Assembly (NCBI RefSeq): GCF_932274485.2 | Contig: NC_065884.2 | Location: 70,268,046 to 70,332,045, forward strand | Origin: Patella vulgata | Taxonomy: Eukaryota; Mollusca; Gastropoda; Patellidae | Reading direction: 5' to 3' | Length of the DNA stretch: 64,000 bases | Notes under the pieces: model-generated | What the model was told of the DNA's origin: nothing | Seen by the model: the letters and a program-made list of their open reading frames with translations, nothing else | Databases searched by the model: none | Position numbers and translations under genes: made by a program | In this document: positions 1-11,207 of the stretch, in pieces | How the letters are laid out: each line of letters begins with the position of its first letter | Numbering within the stretch: the first letter of the stretch is position 1

Positions 1-1620
1 ATCTCTTTGTCACCTCTTATGCTCTGTGTCACCTTTTGAGACGTATCCGAGAAAGTACAAAGTGAAGTGTGCGGTTTAGGTTCGAAACCCCAAGGGGTAG
101 TTGTATCTACCCCAGGCCGACCCCCATGCAAAATTTGGGGGCCCTGGGGGCATTAGAAGGGGGCGTATTTTCAAAAAGGTTACATAGAGAAAAAGGGGTG
201 TTGGCCGGGGGTAGAAGCGGGTCCTAGAGGTTTAGGGAGGGGTTGCCTATTCCCCACGGTTGCCCTAGACACTGGACCTAACCTCCGTAAACCGGGGAAA
301 TCGACAAAAATGTTTGGTTAACATCCACTTAGACCATAAGGTCGGGTAGGGCTCTGATCCGACAGTGAGGTACCTATAATTCCACTTGTGCGAGAGAACT
401 TGAATGAAATCGGAACCCCCGGGCCGATCTGTCCCATTTTTGGTGGGCACCTGCCCACAAACAGCCACTGGCCGCCCACCAAATTTTATTGACCTCTTGC
501 CAATAGGAGCGGAGTTATGGGCGTTTTCTAGGGGGCGTCGAAATGTCAAAATCGTTAAAAGTCGATTTTGTCGATTTTTCAGCAGGATTATCGCTACGCC
601 CGGGCCTTCCAGAACGCTGATCAGCGCCCAATTTACAGGGCAGGTACATCACCCCATCGCCCATCTGTCACCAAAATTTGGCATCCCTCGGACCCCTGGG
701 GGTTGAGTACTGGCCCCTTTTCGGAGCCAAATTCGTCTAATTTTGGCTAAAAAAAGAAATACCCGTGCCCGTTTGCTCACAACATCCGTACCTTCGTGGG
801 TTTCGACTTGAAATTCACTGGGTACCTACCTTAAGGACATTGCGCAGCCTGCCAAATCATTCATTTCCGGTTCCGACTTCCGTAAGTCGAGGGGTGGCCA
901 TTTTCCCGAGGTTACCCAAGTGAAAAAAAAAATCGAAAACTCGTAGAATGCTCCGATTTTAATTTTGAGACCAGGTTCGGATTCGCAATGGTCGAAAATG
1001 GGGGGTAGCTAAAATAGCTAAGAGTTTATACCATTTTTAAAGGAATTATTAAGGATATTCAAGTGAAAATGGCGACTTTAGAAATATCGGTCAAGTGTTC
1101 ACCTGTATTAACCCTAAGTTCGACCCCTTTCGAACCTTCAATCGGTACCAAATCTTAGGGACAGGTACCCAACTCTAGCGCCCATATTGCACCCAAATTT
1201 GGAGCCCATCGTTCCCATAGGGGCAGCTTACGGGCTCTTTTCCACAGCAAAATCTTAAAAAAAAACGGCTAAAAATGGAAATTTGCGCGCGCGCATGCGT
1301 GTCACATCCCTACTTTCGTGCACACCAACTTGAAACTCACCGGGTACCTAGCCTATGGTCCCAAGCACAATTCCCAAAAAGAAATATTAGGGCCCAACCC
1401 GGGGGGGGGGGAGGGGCGAGAGGTGGCCATTTTACCGGGGGTACATAGAGTAAAAAAAAATAGAGATGGAACTAGGTGTTTGATTTTAATTTTGAGACCA
1501 GATTCTGATGCGCAATGGTCGAAAATGGGGAGTAGCCAAAATAGCTAAGAGTTTATACCATTTTTAAAGGAATTATTAAGGATATTCAAGTTTATACCAT
1601 TTTTAGCTGTTTTTTACTTT
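1..1620 (+). repeat. GC-rich unclassified repeat with internal period near 540 bp, copy 1
   Basis: Segments at about 620-1060 recur at about 1160-1590 (for example the tract AATTTTGAGACCAG at 963 and 1490, and CCATTTTTAAAGGAATTATT at 1031 and 1558). Frames are open for up to 100 residues, but both strands are open alike, as expected for GC-biased repeat DNA. No domain is recognised. Confidence 0.6.
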
Positions 1621-3180
1621 GCGCATGCGCTACGCTGGAACCAAAGGTACTATGACTACCAAATTCCGGCGAGGACCTTTTCACGTTGGTACCTAGGTGC
1701 CCTGAAAATTTCAAGGCGATACCTGCATTCCTTCAAGTCGTTTGTTCTTGACACGGCCTCATTTTTCGTTTTTTTTTCTATGTAAATTTACGGCTTCCAT
1801 AAGGGGAAAAAGGTGGAATTTCGCTCCGACACCGGCACCATGAAATTTGGACACAATACGCCCATTACCACCCCAGAGTCTGTGCCTTACTCCCATTTTG
1901 ATCCGATTTAAAAAAAAAAAAGTTTTAGCAAAAAAAAAAGATTTTCAGAATTTAAATTTGGTTTTAATGAATTTTGAAATTGCAAATGAAAAGGGATTTT
2001 ATCGTCTCTTGCGTATGTGATAGGTATAAGTACTATACACCTTATTCTTTAAAGACATTTTTTTAAAATCACCGGAAGGATGTTTCTGGGACTGAAATGC
2101 GAAATCACCTATTTTTACATATTTCGACTGCTGAGGCCTACTTCCGGTGGTCCAAATCTCTGGAATTTCTAGCGGTTGGCTGCGCACGGGTGATATCTAT
2201 CACATATTAAAAGGAGAAACTGATCAGATATCAAGAACAATAAAAATACGATAAAATACGGCCATTTTCTTTTAGCAAATAAACCTTTCATGGGTGGGGG
2301 TGGGCTTCGAATTTATTTTCAACTTTCTTCGATTCCGACACACTTCTATTTTTAATATGTGATAGCTAACATCCTAAGGTACAGTCTGTGAAAATTTGAA
2401 GGCAATAGGACCACCGGAATATGCCTCAGCAGTTAAAATAAACCCCGGGCGCGAAAATTTGCCCATTGTTTAATATATGTTAGTCTAATAGATGTACCCT
2501 ATGTACCTAACCACTCCGAAATCCACCCAAAATCATGTGATCGCGGCCATTTGCATTAAATTAGACGCATTATTTTGCTAAAATAAAGAAAACAACTGCC
2601 AATAGTCTTATTTTTTTATTGCTAAATGATCCTGGATATATCTAAATATTGCCATTAAAATTAGAACGTTGTAGCGATTGTAATTATTAAAATATAACCA
2701 AATTTAGCGTCATAATGACGTCACATTGAAGATATCGTCCCCAAATCTTTAATTCTGAAACTAACAAGCTCATTTTTACACAAACGTTTCATTAGTATGC
2801 CAGGAGCATTTGGAGAAAGTTTTGGGGCAATAGCTGCATAATTCAACAAATGCAATGCATAAAGGTCACAGGTCACATGGCCGCCATTTCCATTTTCGTC
2901 AGTTTTTCATAGTGAGCCTATTTTGGTTGAATAAAGAAATACAAATCCATTTTTCAAAATTCCACATGATACAAAACGTTCCTGGACATGTTGGTCAACT
3001 GCTATTAACTCTTGGAAGCCCTCCATGTAGATATTAATGTCACAAAAATTTTATATGTTAGGGTCAAATGTGGAACTGTTCGAGGAATCCGGTATTCCAT
3101 TTTCATTTCTGCATATTTCAATTTCTCTTGCATCTATGAAGCTGGAATTTTCAGACATCCATCCTGTAAACATCATGAAA
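1620..3180. other. No gene recognised; unclassified AT-rich DNA, copy 1
   Basis: There are short poly-A tracts (1907-1945) and frames under 65 codons on either strand. Nothing here resembles a known domain. It is equivalent to 27920-29490 in copy 2. Confidence 0.4.
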
Positions 3181-4480
3181 GTGCATTGCAAATTTTAGAC
3201 CATATATTCCTGGTGTATCACGCCGTCATACGACACACGTTCAGAACTTGGAATGCAAAACTGATGGCGATTGCGTAATATTTTATCGAATGACCTCAAT
3301 TTTTTACAGTGGCTACGGTATGTATGTAGGAAGGTGTGGGAAAATGGCAGGTTCTTTGAATCAATATTTAAAGATTTGGAATTGTCGTAATAACACGGAG
3401 TCAGCAAAACGGTCGAAATACCACGAACTGAGCCTGCCCTGAACTTATAATTGTTGAGTGATCAGGATGAAATTTGGATACCACCTTCCTGAATATAGTA
3501 CGAATGGCTGTGCAAATTTCAGGCTGATTGGATTAATATTAAAGATTTTAGACCATATATTCCTGCTGTATAAAGCCGTCATATGACACGCGTTCAGCAA
3601 AACGACCGAAATACCACGAACTGGGCCTGCCCTGAAACTCTTAATTATTGAGTGATCAGGCTGAAATTTGGATACCACCTTCCTGAATATAGTACAAATG
3701 GGCTGTGCAAAATACAATGTCATAGTCCTACAGGAAGGCTAAAAACGACAGGATTATTTCGGTCGAACCGGACGTCATGACCTCAATATTGTCACTCAAC
3801 TAAATAGGGGGTGCTATTCATTAATATTGCAGCTATGAACCTGAAATTTGCCAACCACCTTCCAATAGATTACACAAAGTGACTCTACAAATTTCAGGTT
3901 CATAACTTCAGCCAAAATGAAATGCAAGCACATTCAGTTGAGCGAAAAATTGCATTCTCTACATAGCCGAGTTTCCATTGAAAAATGTTCTTTTATGCTT
4001 ATCACAGCCTAAAATATTCTACTTGTCCTAACAAGCTGAAATTTGCACAACCACCTTGGAAGACATGTAGGATGATTGTCTGAAAATTTCAGCTTCATAG
4101 CTCCATTATTTCCAAAACAAGAGCAGGGTTCATGCATGCGCATAGTGCGAAAAGAGACGGAATTGCAAAAAAGTGCACAACTGAGCCCCACAGCTTTGGG
4201 CCCTTCTAGTCATCCTACCATCTTTAAATTTATATATGTTCTCCGTCAATACCTGAAGAGGTAACTCTCCAAATTTCAGGCTCATTGGATTAATATTAAA
4301 GATGTTAGACCATATATTCCTGGTGTATAAAGCCGTCATTCAGCAAAACCGAACTGGGCCTGCCCTGAAACTCTTAATTTTTGAGTGATTAAGCTGAAAT
4401 TGGGACACAACCTTCCTAAATATAGTATGATGGTGCTGTACCAATTTCAGGCTCATTGGATTAATATTAAAGATTTTAGA
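3180..4480. repeat. Diverged internal repeats (CTGAAATTTG...ACCATATATTCCTG), copy 1
   Basis: A unit holding CTGAAATTTGGATACCACC, TTGGATTAATATTAAAG and GACCATATATTCCTG recurs about five times, in partial form, near 3195, 3470, 3655, 4280 and 4390. It looks like an old tandem or mobile-element-derived array. No coding sequence. Confidence 0.45.
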
Positions 4481-4481
4481 C

Positions 4482-5194
4482 ATTAATTATATTTTGATTA
4501 TATTATTTGCTGGTATACGTAAGTCATTAATTATATTTTGATTATATTATTTGCTGGTATAGGTAAGTCATTAAATTATATTTTGATTATATTATTTGCT
4601 GATTGGTGTAAGTCATTAATTATTTTTTGATTATATTATTTGCTGGTTGAGGTAAGTCATTAATTATATTTTGATTATATTATTTGCTGGTAGAGGTAAG
4701 TCACAAAGTGTGACCTAAAATTCCCATGCTCGACTATTATATGGTAGGCTATTTGGAATTGGTATATTTTCTCAACTTAAGCTGGGGATCACGATGGCTA
4801 AGTGGGTAATATTATATTATATTATTTGCTGGTAGAGGTAAGTCATTAATTATTATTTGATTATATTATTTGCTGGTAGAGGTAAGTAATTTATTATATT
4901 TTAATTATATTATTTGCTGGTAGAGGTAAGTCATTAATTATATTTTGATTTTGTTATTTGCTGGTAGAGGTAAGTCATTATTATTTGATTATATTATTTG
5001 CTGGTAGAGGTAAGTCATTAATTATATTTTAATTATATTATTTGCTGGTAGAGGTAAGTCATTAATTATATTTTGATTATATTATTTGCTGATTGGTGTA
5101 AGTCATTAATTATTTTTTGATTATATTATTTGCTGGTTGAGGTAAGTCATTAATTATATTTTGATTATATTATTTGCTGGTAGAGGTAAGTCAC
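4482..5194 (+). repeat. 44-bp minisatellite, 14 units, copy 1
   Basis: The unit is ATTAATTATATTTTGATTAT followed by ATTATTTGCTGGTAGAGGTA and AGTC. Ten of the fourteen units end in GAGGTAAGT, a near-perfect 5' splice site. Between units 5 and 6 a segment of about 106 bp of the downstream flank, including the first bases of SINE-B, has been copied in. Confidence 0.85.
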
Positions 5195-5326
5195 AAAGTA
5201 GTATTGATCGATCTGCTTCTAACGTGCTTTGTACTGGAGATCTAACACTTACTGGTATAGGTAAAATTCCCATGCTTGACCATTATATGGTACGCTATTT
5301 GGAATTGGTATATTTTCTCAACTTAA

Positions 5327-5697
5327 GCTGGGGATCACGATGGCTAAGTGGGTAAGACGCTGGCTCGCTAGTCTGGAGGTCGGGTGTTCGATCCCTGCCG
5401 AGAAAGTTTATTTCCGGAGTGCTTCCCCCTTGTCTGTGATGCAGGACGGAGGGCCTGACAAAAACAGCTGTCTAGTCGTTCGGATGGGACAAAAAAACGA
5501 GGGTCCGTGTACACATTGGTGTGCACGTAAACGATTCCTTGACAGTTGGAATTCGATATAAGAATAGGCCGTAGTGCCGCTGTCCGGGCAAAATTTCCTC
5601 ATAGCACACTGTATGGCATATGAACGTCTTCATTAGCCCAGTTCGGAGCAGAACAGTAGGACGTTCAACCCCGTTTCATTTCATTTCATTTCATTTC
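5327..5697 (+). mobile_element. tRNA-derived SINE, type B, near full length
   Basis: The head has A-box-like GATGGCTAAGTGGG and B-box-like GTGTTCGATCCC. The body carries GGGCCTGACAA and GTGCACGTAAA, the 3' end TAGCCCAGTT and AGTAGGACGTT, then an (ATTTC)n tail. It inserted directly before the SRCR1 acceptor; the tail now supplies its pyrimidine tract. Confidence 0.75.
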
Positions 5698-5705
5698 AAC
5701 TTCAG

Positions 5706-6029
5706 CTTATAACTTATTTGGATATGGAATTGTGCAAGTTTATGATGATCAAGGTGAACCTAAAATACTGTGTTCTGATGGTTTTGGTGAGGATACGGCC
5801 AAGGTAGTCTGTCGAAGTCTAGGATATGGTGAAAAGGGAAAGATATTTTCGTCTTCAGCCTATAGCTATTTGTTCAACAGTAAGACTGCTGATCTGGATC
5901 GATTGAATAAATCTTATAATTGTATTGGAACTGAACACAGATTAAGGGAATGTCCAAATTCTACTAAAGTGTGTGAGAATCCAGCCGAAGTAGCAACTGT
6001 TTTTTGTGAATCTTCTTAAAACTCTTCTG
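5706..6029 (+). CDS. SRCR1 exon, copy 1
   Basis: The acceptor AACTTCAG precedes 5706. The product reads LFGYGIVQVYDDQGEPKILC, then VVCRSLGYG, NCIGTEHRLREC and VFCES, with all six cysteines of a group-A SRCR domain. A TAA lies at 6017-6019, in frame, and the exon would otherwise run four more codons to donor CTG|GTAAGT at 6030. With that donor its length is 324 nt, phase 1 to phase 1. Copy 2 has the same stop. Confidence 0.72.
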
Positions 6030-6626
6030 GTAAGTTAACCTTTTCAAAGAGGAATTTCGGACCATCGTAGTCCAGGCGACAGAGGACCTGGACTCTAGAA
6101 TAGAATTCCAGGATTATAATTTCGACATGGACTGAGAAGAGCATTGGTTCTTTCCCAGGTCCTACAGCGCCTTTGGGGCTGAATTGGGCAGTGGGTCTAG
6201 TATTACAGACTGCATAAAAATACAATTTTCACTCATATACACAGTAGACTGATACTATTTCGTTTCGTTATATTTGTCTTCACAGCCTTAATCGGTCTGT
6301 AAAATTCAAAACATTATCACAGTAATCATGAATCTCATTGGTTGATTCTAAACCACATTGCATATGGGTTTGGCATTATATTGTCTATTTCATGTCACCC
6401 ATGTCATCTTGAAATAAATTTGAACCATGTTAGTCCGGAAGTGACTATACATATGTTACCTTTCCCTCTATTTTAAAACCTTCTTTGATGTGGACTGCAA
6501 GTACAACCTTGTTGGTATTTAAAACAAATATATTGTCACAAATACATTTTTGTGGACTGCCAGAACAACTTTGTGGGCATTTAAAACAAATATATATTAT
6601 GTCGAATACATTATTGTTATTTTCAG

Positions 6627-6932
6627 AGGACTTACAAATAACATTCGATGCATTTTCGATCTATATTGTAAAAAATGGTATAAAAGGTACTTTTTGTACG
6701 GACCATTGGGATGATAATGCTGCTCGAGTTCTCTGTGGAAATTCTTCAACATATGCTAAGGCCTTAATTAAGGCGACAGATAAGTATTACGCGGATAATA
6801 ATCCGATGTGGATTTATGATGTTAATTGTACTGGAAAAGAGGAGGAGCTAACATCATGTCAATTAATAACGGATGGTTCTATGTATAGATGTAATTCACC
6901 TGATTGGCCGGTTGTTGCCTGTTACAATGATT
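6627..6932 (+). CDS. SRCR2 exon, copy 1
   Basis: The exon is 306 nt between acceptor TTATTTTCAG and donor GTAAGA, phase 1 at both ends. It has six cysteines (TFCTDHW, RVLC, DVNCTGKEEELTSC, YRCN, VVAC). The usual 'VCRQLGY' is altered to VLCGNSS and the domain has more Asn and Tyr than typical, so it has diverged but kept the disulfide pattern. The open frame upstream to 6485 is intron. Confidence 0.72.
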
Positions 6933-6964
6933 GTAAGATCATTTTTTTGTATGTATTTAAAAGA

Positions 6965-7090
6965 AATGAAATGAAATGAAATGAAATGGGGTTTAACGTC
7001 CTACTGTTCTGCTCCTATACTGGGCTAATGAAGACGGGGATACGCCATACAGTGTGCTATGAGGGTAATTTTGCCCGGGCAGCGGCAATA
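6965..7090 (-). mobile_element. SINE type B, 3' fragment
   Basis: A (GAAAT)n tail is followed by GGGGTTTAACGTCCTACTG and the reversed 3' half, immediately after the SRCR2 exon. Confidence 0.65.
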
Positions 7091-7127
7091 TTGTATTTAA
7101 AAGATTCATTAGCTAATGGGGGGGGGG

Positions 7128-7400
7128 GGGTCACGGTGGCTAAGTGGGTAGTACGCTGGCTCGCTAGCCTGGAGGTCGGGTGTTCGATCCCTGCATTGAC
7201 CGAGAAAGTTCATTTAGATTTTCCGGCTTGGTTCCCCCCTTGTCTGTGATGCAGATGGAGGGTCTGACAAGGAAAGCTGTCTAGTCGTTTGGATGGGACG
7301 AAAAGCCGATGTCTCGTGTACACATTGGCGAGCACGTAAAAGATCCCTTGACAGTTGGAATTCGATTCGCTCATATCACACTGTATGGCGTATTGACTAT
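7128..7400 (+). mobile_element. SINE type B, head and body
   Basis: Head GGTGGCTAAGTGGG and GTGTTCGATCCC, then GGGTCTGACAA and CACGTAAAAGATCCC. A run of G precedes it. Confidence 0.65.
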
Positions 7401-7515
7401 GAATTATGTAATAATTGTATCCCGGCATGTATTTTAACTTTTCAGTCGCCATGTGGGAGGAGGGTGGGGCTTCAATAGCACTGTAAAGTTGATATGATTA
7501 TATAATTTTTTATAA

Positions 7516-7790
7516 ATGAAATGGGGTTTAACGTCCTACTGTTCTGCTGCGACTGGGCTAATGAAAACGGGCTTATGCCTTGCAGTATGGCATGAGAGAA
7601 TTTTTTCCCGGACAGCTGCGCTACGGCTTACTTTTATATCGAATTCCAACTGCCAAGGTATCTTTTAGGTGCATGCCAATGTGTACACGGGACCTAGGTT
7701 GTTTATCGTCCCATTTGAACGACAAGACAGCTGTGCTTGTCAGGCCCTCCGCTTTGCACCACTAATAAAGGGAATCCACGCCAGAAAATC
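7516..7790 (-). mobile_element. SINE type B, reverse
   Basis: The reversed 3' end GGGTTTAACGTCCTACTG leads through ATCGAATTCCAACTG to CAGGCCCTCCG. Most of it is deleted in copy 2. Confidence 0.65.
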
Positions 7791-7844
7791 CCGATGAAAT
7801 GTCACGGCCAACGCCGAGAGCGAAGTATAACTTTTATAGATTAA

Positions 7845-8015
7845 AGGACAATATTGGTGCCAGTCATTATAACATATGTGACAGAACGGCTTAAACACGT
7901 TCCAAATATTATTTTATCACAGAGATCATTGCTACAATAGATGCGTAATCAATGCTTGGACAATCGTAAGTGACGAACGCAAAAGGAAAACACGAGTTAT
8001 CCCTCTATATAACTG
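7845..8015 (+). repeat. Dispersed repeat R1, copy in the SRCR2-SRCR3 intron
   Basis: It matches 53458-53620 in gene D intron 1 (CACAGAGATCATTGCT, AGTGACGAACGCAAAAGGAA, TCATCCCTCTATATAA-like). The function is unknown. Also present at about 33515-33670 in copy 2. Confidence 0.6.
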
Positions 8016-8284
8016 ACTGAAGTGACGGGTGATAACAGATACATGGGCGAATTTCTGCTCACTAATAATTCCTTCGAAGACCAAAAGTTGTTGTTTGAGA
8101 CTGTGAGAGTATATCTGACAATTCCTAAAAAAATTGACTGTCACTAGATAAGAGAACATGAAAGAAAAATAGAAAAAGTCAATGCAGTACCATGTTTTTA
8201 TAAGTATAGAATGAATGTAAACACGTGATTATGTCTACTAGATCTGTTAACACTGTTCTTATGCGTATTTTGCATACAGGTAGT

Positions 8285-8560
8285 CCATTGGGCATTGGCT
8301 AATTACGCTATTTTATCGAGATTTCGTCTAATAGTTTAGATGCAGCTATGGCGGGTGTGGCGTCAGGCAGGGTAGGCTTACTCTTCTGGACACCTGTTAC
8401 CACTGTTTTTCGTGTATTTTATACACAGTGAACAGTACATTTGCTGATTATACTATTTTGCCTATACCGTTGTTTTAGGACTTGGAATTTTGTCTAATGG
8501 TTTTGATTGTTCGTACTTGGTTTTATTTTATATTATTTCCAAGTTAAAAGTAAATAATAT
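8285..8560 (+). repeat. Dispersed repeat R2, copy 1
   Basis: It shares ATTTCGTCTAATAGTTT, GATGCAGCTATGGCGGGTGT, GACTATACCG-like and TTAGGACTTGGAATTTTGTC with 51485-51740. It is repeated in copy 2 at about 33925-34200. Confidence 0.6.
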
Positions 8561-8602
8561 AAAATTTATATCGGCACAGACGTAATATGATATATATTTC
8601 AG

Positions 8603-8911
8603 CGGCTGAATATTCATTATCTGAAGGTGGTACTAACTACGGATATGTTCAGATAAAACAAAATGGTACAACGGGTTATGCATTTGACGCGTTTGAATCT
8701 GATGCTGACGTGGTGGCTGTAGCTGCTTGTAATAGTCTTGGTTTTAATGGTGGTCTACTACACGACATGCCCAAATCATACCCTACATATGTCTGGCGCA
8801 TCATGGCAACTACATGGGATGAACACTTTCCTCGCCTTCAACCATTAAGTGTCAGTCGTTTAACTTCAAAAGACCAGCATCAGTATATCTCTGTTATTTG
8901 CTTCGGAACAG
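8603..8911 (+). CDS. SRCR3 exon, copy 1 (degenerate, two cysteines)
   Basis: The exon is 309 nt, acceptor ATATTTCAG, donor GTTAGT, phase 1 to 1. The product keeps the SRCR outline (YGYVQIKQNG, FDAFESDADVVAVAACNSLGFNGG, QYISVICFG) but only two cysteines. By position these are the third and eighth of the family numbering, which normally pair. The frame is open, so loss of the other two disulfides may be tolerated. Distant relation to SRCR is my reading. Confidence 0.6.
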
Positions 8912-9890
8912 GTTAGTAAAGACATATTCATTCAATGACATGTAGTAATGCCCCCGTCAGACCGGGGTAGCGTCCCTACTGCGCTGCAACCGTACGGCGA
9001 GCAGAAAATACTTAAGGTCGCGGCAAACATGAACACACCGCAAGCAAATATCCTGAAAAATTACAAACTTGAAGCAAGTCGCGTTCTAACAACTTTCCAG
9101 GCCAAATTGCAGAACATTGAACATGTCTTTTTTTAAAAGGCCGTGATTCGGCGATCATTGGCGACCATGTAGACACGGCATGATGTCTGGCTTTTCCACC
9201 GAGCTTTTACCACGCTTATGGCGATCTTGACGCGCTCTGTGACCATTTTCCGTCACCGTCGCAGCGCAGTAAGGACGCCATCCCGCTCTGAACTGGAATA
9301 TACAGATCACAATTCAATGGATTACAATTATGCTCATTACTGAGCGACATTTCCACTAGGCTTCTCTATATAGCCGTTATCAAGCAATGACAGAATATAA
9401 AGTATAACCAGACAATATTGGTTAATGCTGACCAAACCGAGACACCATTCTAATTGCCTTGAAGGAAACAGCAAAAGCAGAAGCTAACTAAAGTTAATTG
9501 TATATCTAACCATCATTTATATCTATTATATGCCGACGAAGATGTTTCCAGCATGTGATTTATCTGATTCGGATATAAAGAATATTTATACATCTAGAAG
9601 TTTTGCCCCTTCGAATTAAAATATTTTGTTTAAAGTTAAAAATCGGGTTATTGAGAACCGATCTGGTTTTATCGTTATTAAATATGAATTATGTAAGAAT
9701 TAGCTAAAGGGCTGACGGTTCTCGCTATAATAATTCGAAAATAGATCATGTAAAATGAATATATCAAAAATTTCATTCAAATTACTTTCTTCTGGGCGAA
9801 GTTATCACAGTTTGTGGCATTGATTATTTATTATGGTAACAACGGTACTTGATATTCGAGACTTGCCTCGCGTCTCAATTTTATAGTTAA
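8912..9890. other. SRCR3-SRCR4 intron, no gene seen
   Basis: The segment 8950-9300 is richer in GC (TCAGACCGGGGTAGCGTCCC) and has one 62-codon frame without domain features. Much of the rest is absent from copy 2. Confidence 0.4.
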
Positions 9891-10045
9891 ATCATTAAAT
9901 GGGTTAAGCGTTTTAATCTACTTAAATCTGAGCCACCCGCTGGCCCAGAGACTTAATTATGGACTTGTCATGTTAATAAATGTATAAATAATATAACATT
10001 TGAAGCCAAAATAAAGACCTACAAAAGACAGATTTAGCTCTTACA
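9890..10045 (+). repeat. Dispersed repeat R4 fragment, SRCR3-SRCR4 intron
   Basis: TAAATCTGAGCCACCCGCTG, TATAACATTTGAAGCCA and AATAAAGACCTACAAAAGAC align with 52965-53125. A SINE type A follows at once. Deleted in copy 2. Confidence 0.5.
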
Positions 10046-10046
10046 T

Positions 10047-10326
10047 GGGGGTTGGATGGCCGAATGGTCAGCATGTGCGTACTGTATCATAAAGCCTGTC
10101 ATTGAGTCAACTGGTATGGTTTCGAATCTCCGGTTGTACGTAACAAGGAGTAGGGTCGCCTGTCCAACCTCGTGGGTTTTCTCCGGGTCCTCCGGTTTCC
10201 TCCCACTGCTAAAGACCCCTATGCGCAAGCGAATTATTGAAATAAAATTAAACCGTATGTTGGTCCCGAAATGACCTAGTTTGTGTCGAGTGGACGTTAA
10301 ACCCCATTTCTCTCTCTCTCTAGCTC
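10047..10326 (+). mobile_element. tRNA-derived SINE, type A, near full length
   Basis: A-box-like GGATGGCCGAATGG, B-box-like GGTTTCGAATC, a central core GTGGGTTTTCTCCGGGTCCT with CGGTTTCCTCCCACTGC, then GAATTATTGAAATAAAATT and a (CT)n tail. The core resembles, from memory, the conserved domain of the MetaSINE superfamily; a database match is needed to name it. Confidence 0.75.
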
Positions 10327-10515
10327 TCACATAATGCATCTTTAAGTTAAAAGAAATTGAAAATATGAAAATTATTTAAAATAAAAATTCATCTACAAAA
10401 GGAGACATGATGCCTTGCAACACAAAGTAATTAACCTGATGGGGTTTCTGAAATATTCTACACTAACCCGATGGGGTGTTTCACTGATGTTCTGAATTAT
10501 CGATTTGTTTTACAG

Positions 10516-10910
10516 TGAAACTAGCTGGGGGTTTGGGGAATTCTCTGTATTCGGGAAACGTTTTAGAATATAAATACAACAAATACTATGCTGTCTGTGC
10601 TGATAATTTTACAATGAGAGAAGGTGATGTGGTTTGTCGACAGCTGGGATATCCTGACGCAGTCAAGGTTAACGACGCCATCTTTCATGATCAGGCGGTA
10701 CTGGGGATTCACAAGTTTACTTGTCCCGAGGGTGTAAATACAACAGCTGATTGTACATCGATATTTACTGCTAACAGTGATGGATGTGTATCGGGCAAAG
10801 CTTCTGTGATTTGTGAAGGTGGTCCAACTACATCTAGTCCAGCTACTCGAACATTAGTCAAGCACCATCTCCCTCGCCTACTACTAGTGCTAGCGGTCAG
10901 GAAATACAAG
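10516..10910 (+). CDS. SRCR4 exon with Ser/Thr stalk, copy 1
   Basis: The acceptor TTGTTTTACAG precedes 10516. The SRCR domain has six cysteines (YAVCADNF, DVVCRQLGYP, KFTCPEG, TADCTS, DGCVSG, SVICEGG) and is followed by a Thr/Ser/Pro-rich stretch (PTTSSPATRT), a likely O-glycosylated stalk. Compared with copy 2 the stalk lacks one base near 10855, so the frame leaves the tail exon's phase. The donor is ACAAG|GTTTGT at 10911. Confidence 0.7.
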
Positions 10911-10963
10911 GTTTGTTCATATGTAAATTGATACACAGAGGTTGGATTTAAATATACCATTTA

Positions 10964-11135
10964 ACATTAGGAGGAAGCCGGAGGTCCCAGAAATAACCCA
11001 CGGGGTTGGACAGGCAACCCTTCTCAATATCATGTTCAAACGGGAAATCGAAGCCAGGTCACACGACTCAATGGCAGACCTTGTGATTTCACGCACACGT
11101 GTTAAATCACTAGCCCATCCAGCTCTCCCAGATTT
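10964..11135 (-). mobile_element. SINE type A, truncated
   Basis: Reversed core AGGAGGAAGCCGGAGG and CCCACGGGGTTGGACAGGC. The head is worn. Confidence 0.55.
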
Positions 11136-11207
11136 AAAGATACCACTTTTAAAAAAACAAAACCCGACTATCCCGTTAATCAGTATTTAGTATCTATGTC
11201 CGATTAG

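Noticed and set aside
404-706. Open frame of 100 codons in the GC-rich repeat (also 26713-27015)
   Set aside because: Both strands are open over the same span, the diverged copies do not keep the frame, and no domain or codon pattern is visible.
4482-5194. CRISPR-like regular repeat array
   Set aside because: Units are contiguous with no unique spacers, and the setting is an animal genome. It is a minisatellite.
5340-5420. tRNA-like sequences with A and B boxes
   Set aside because: These and similar ones are heads of SINEs followed by SINE bodies and tails. They lack a clean acceptor stem, so no tRNA gene is called.
8948-9136. Open frame of 62 codons in the SRCR3-SRCR4 intron
   Set aside because: No domain, no splice sites in phase, and low similarity to protein composition. 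It is likely intron sequence.
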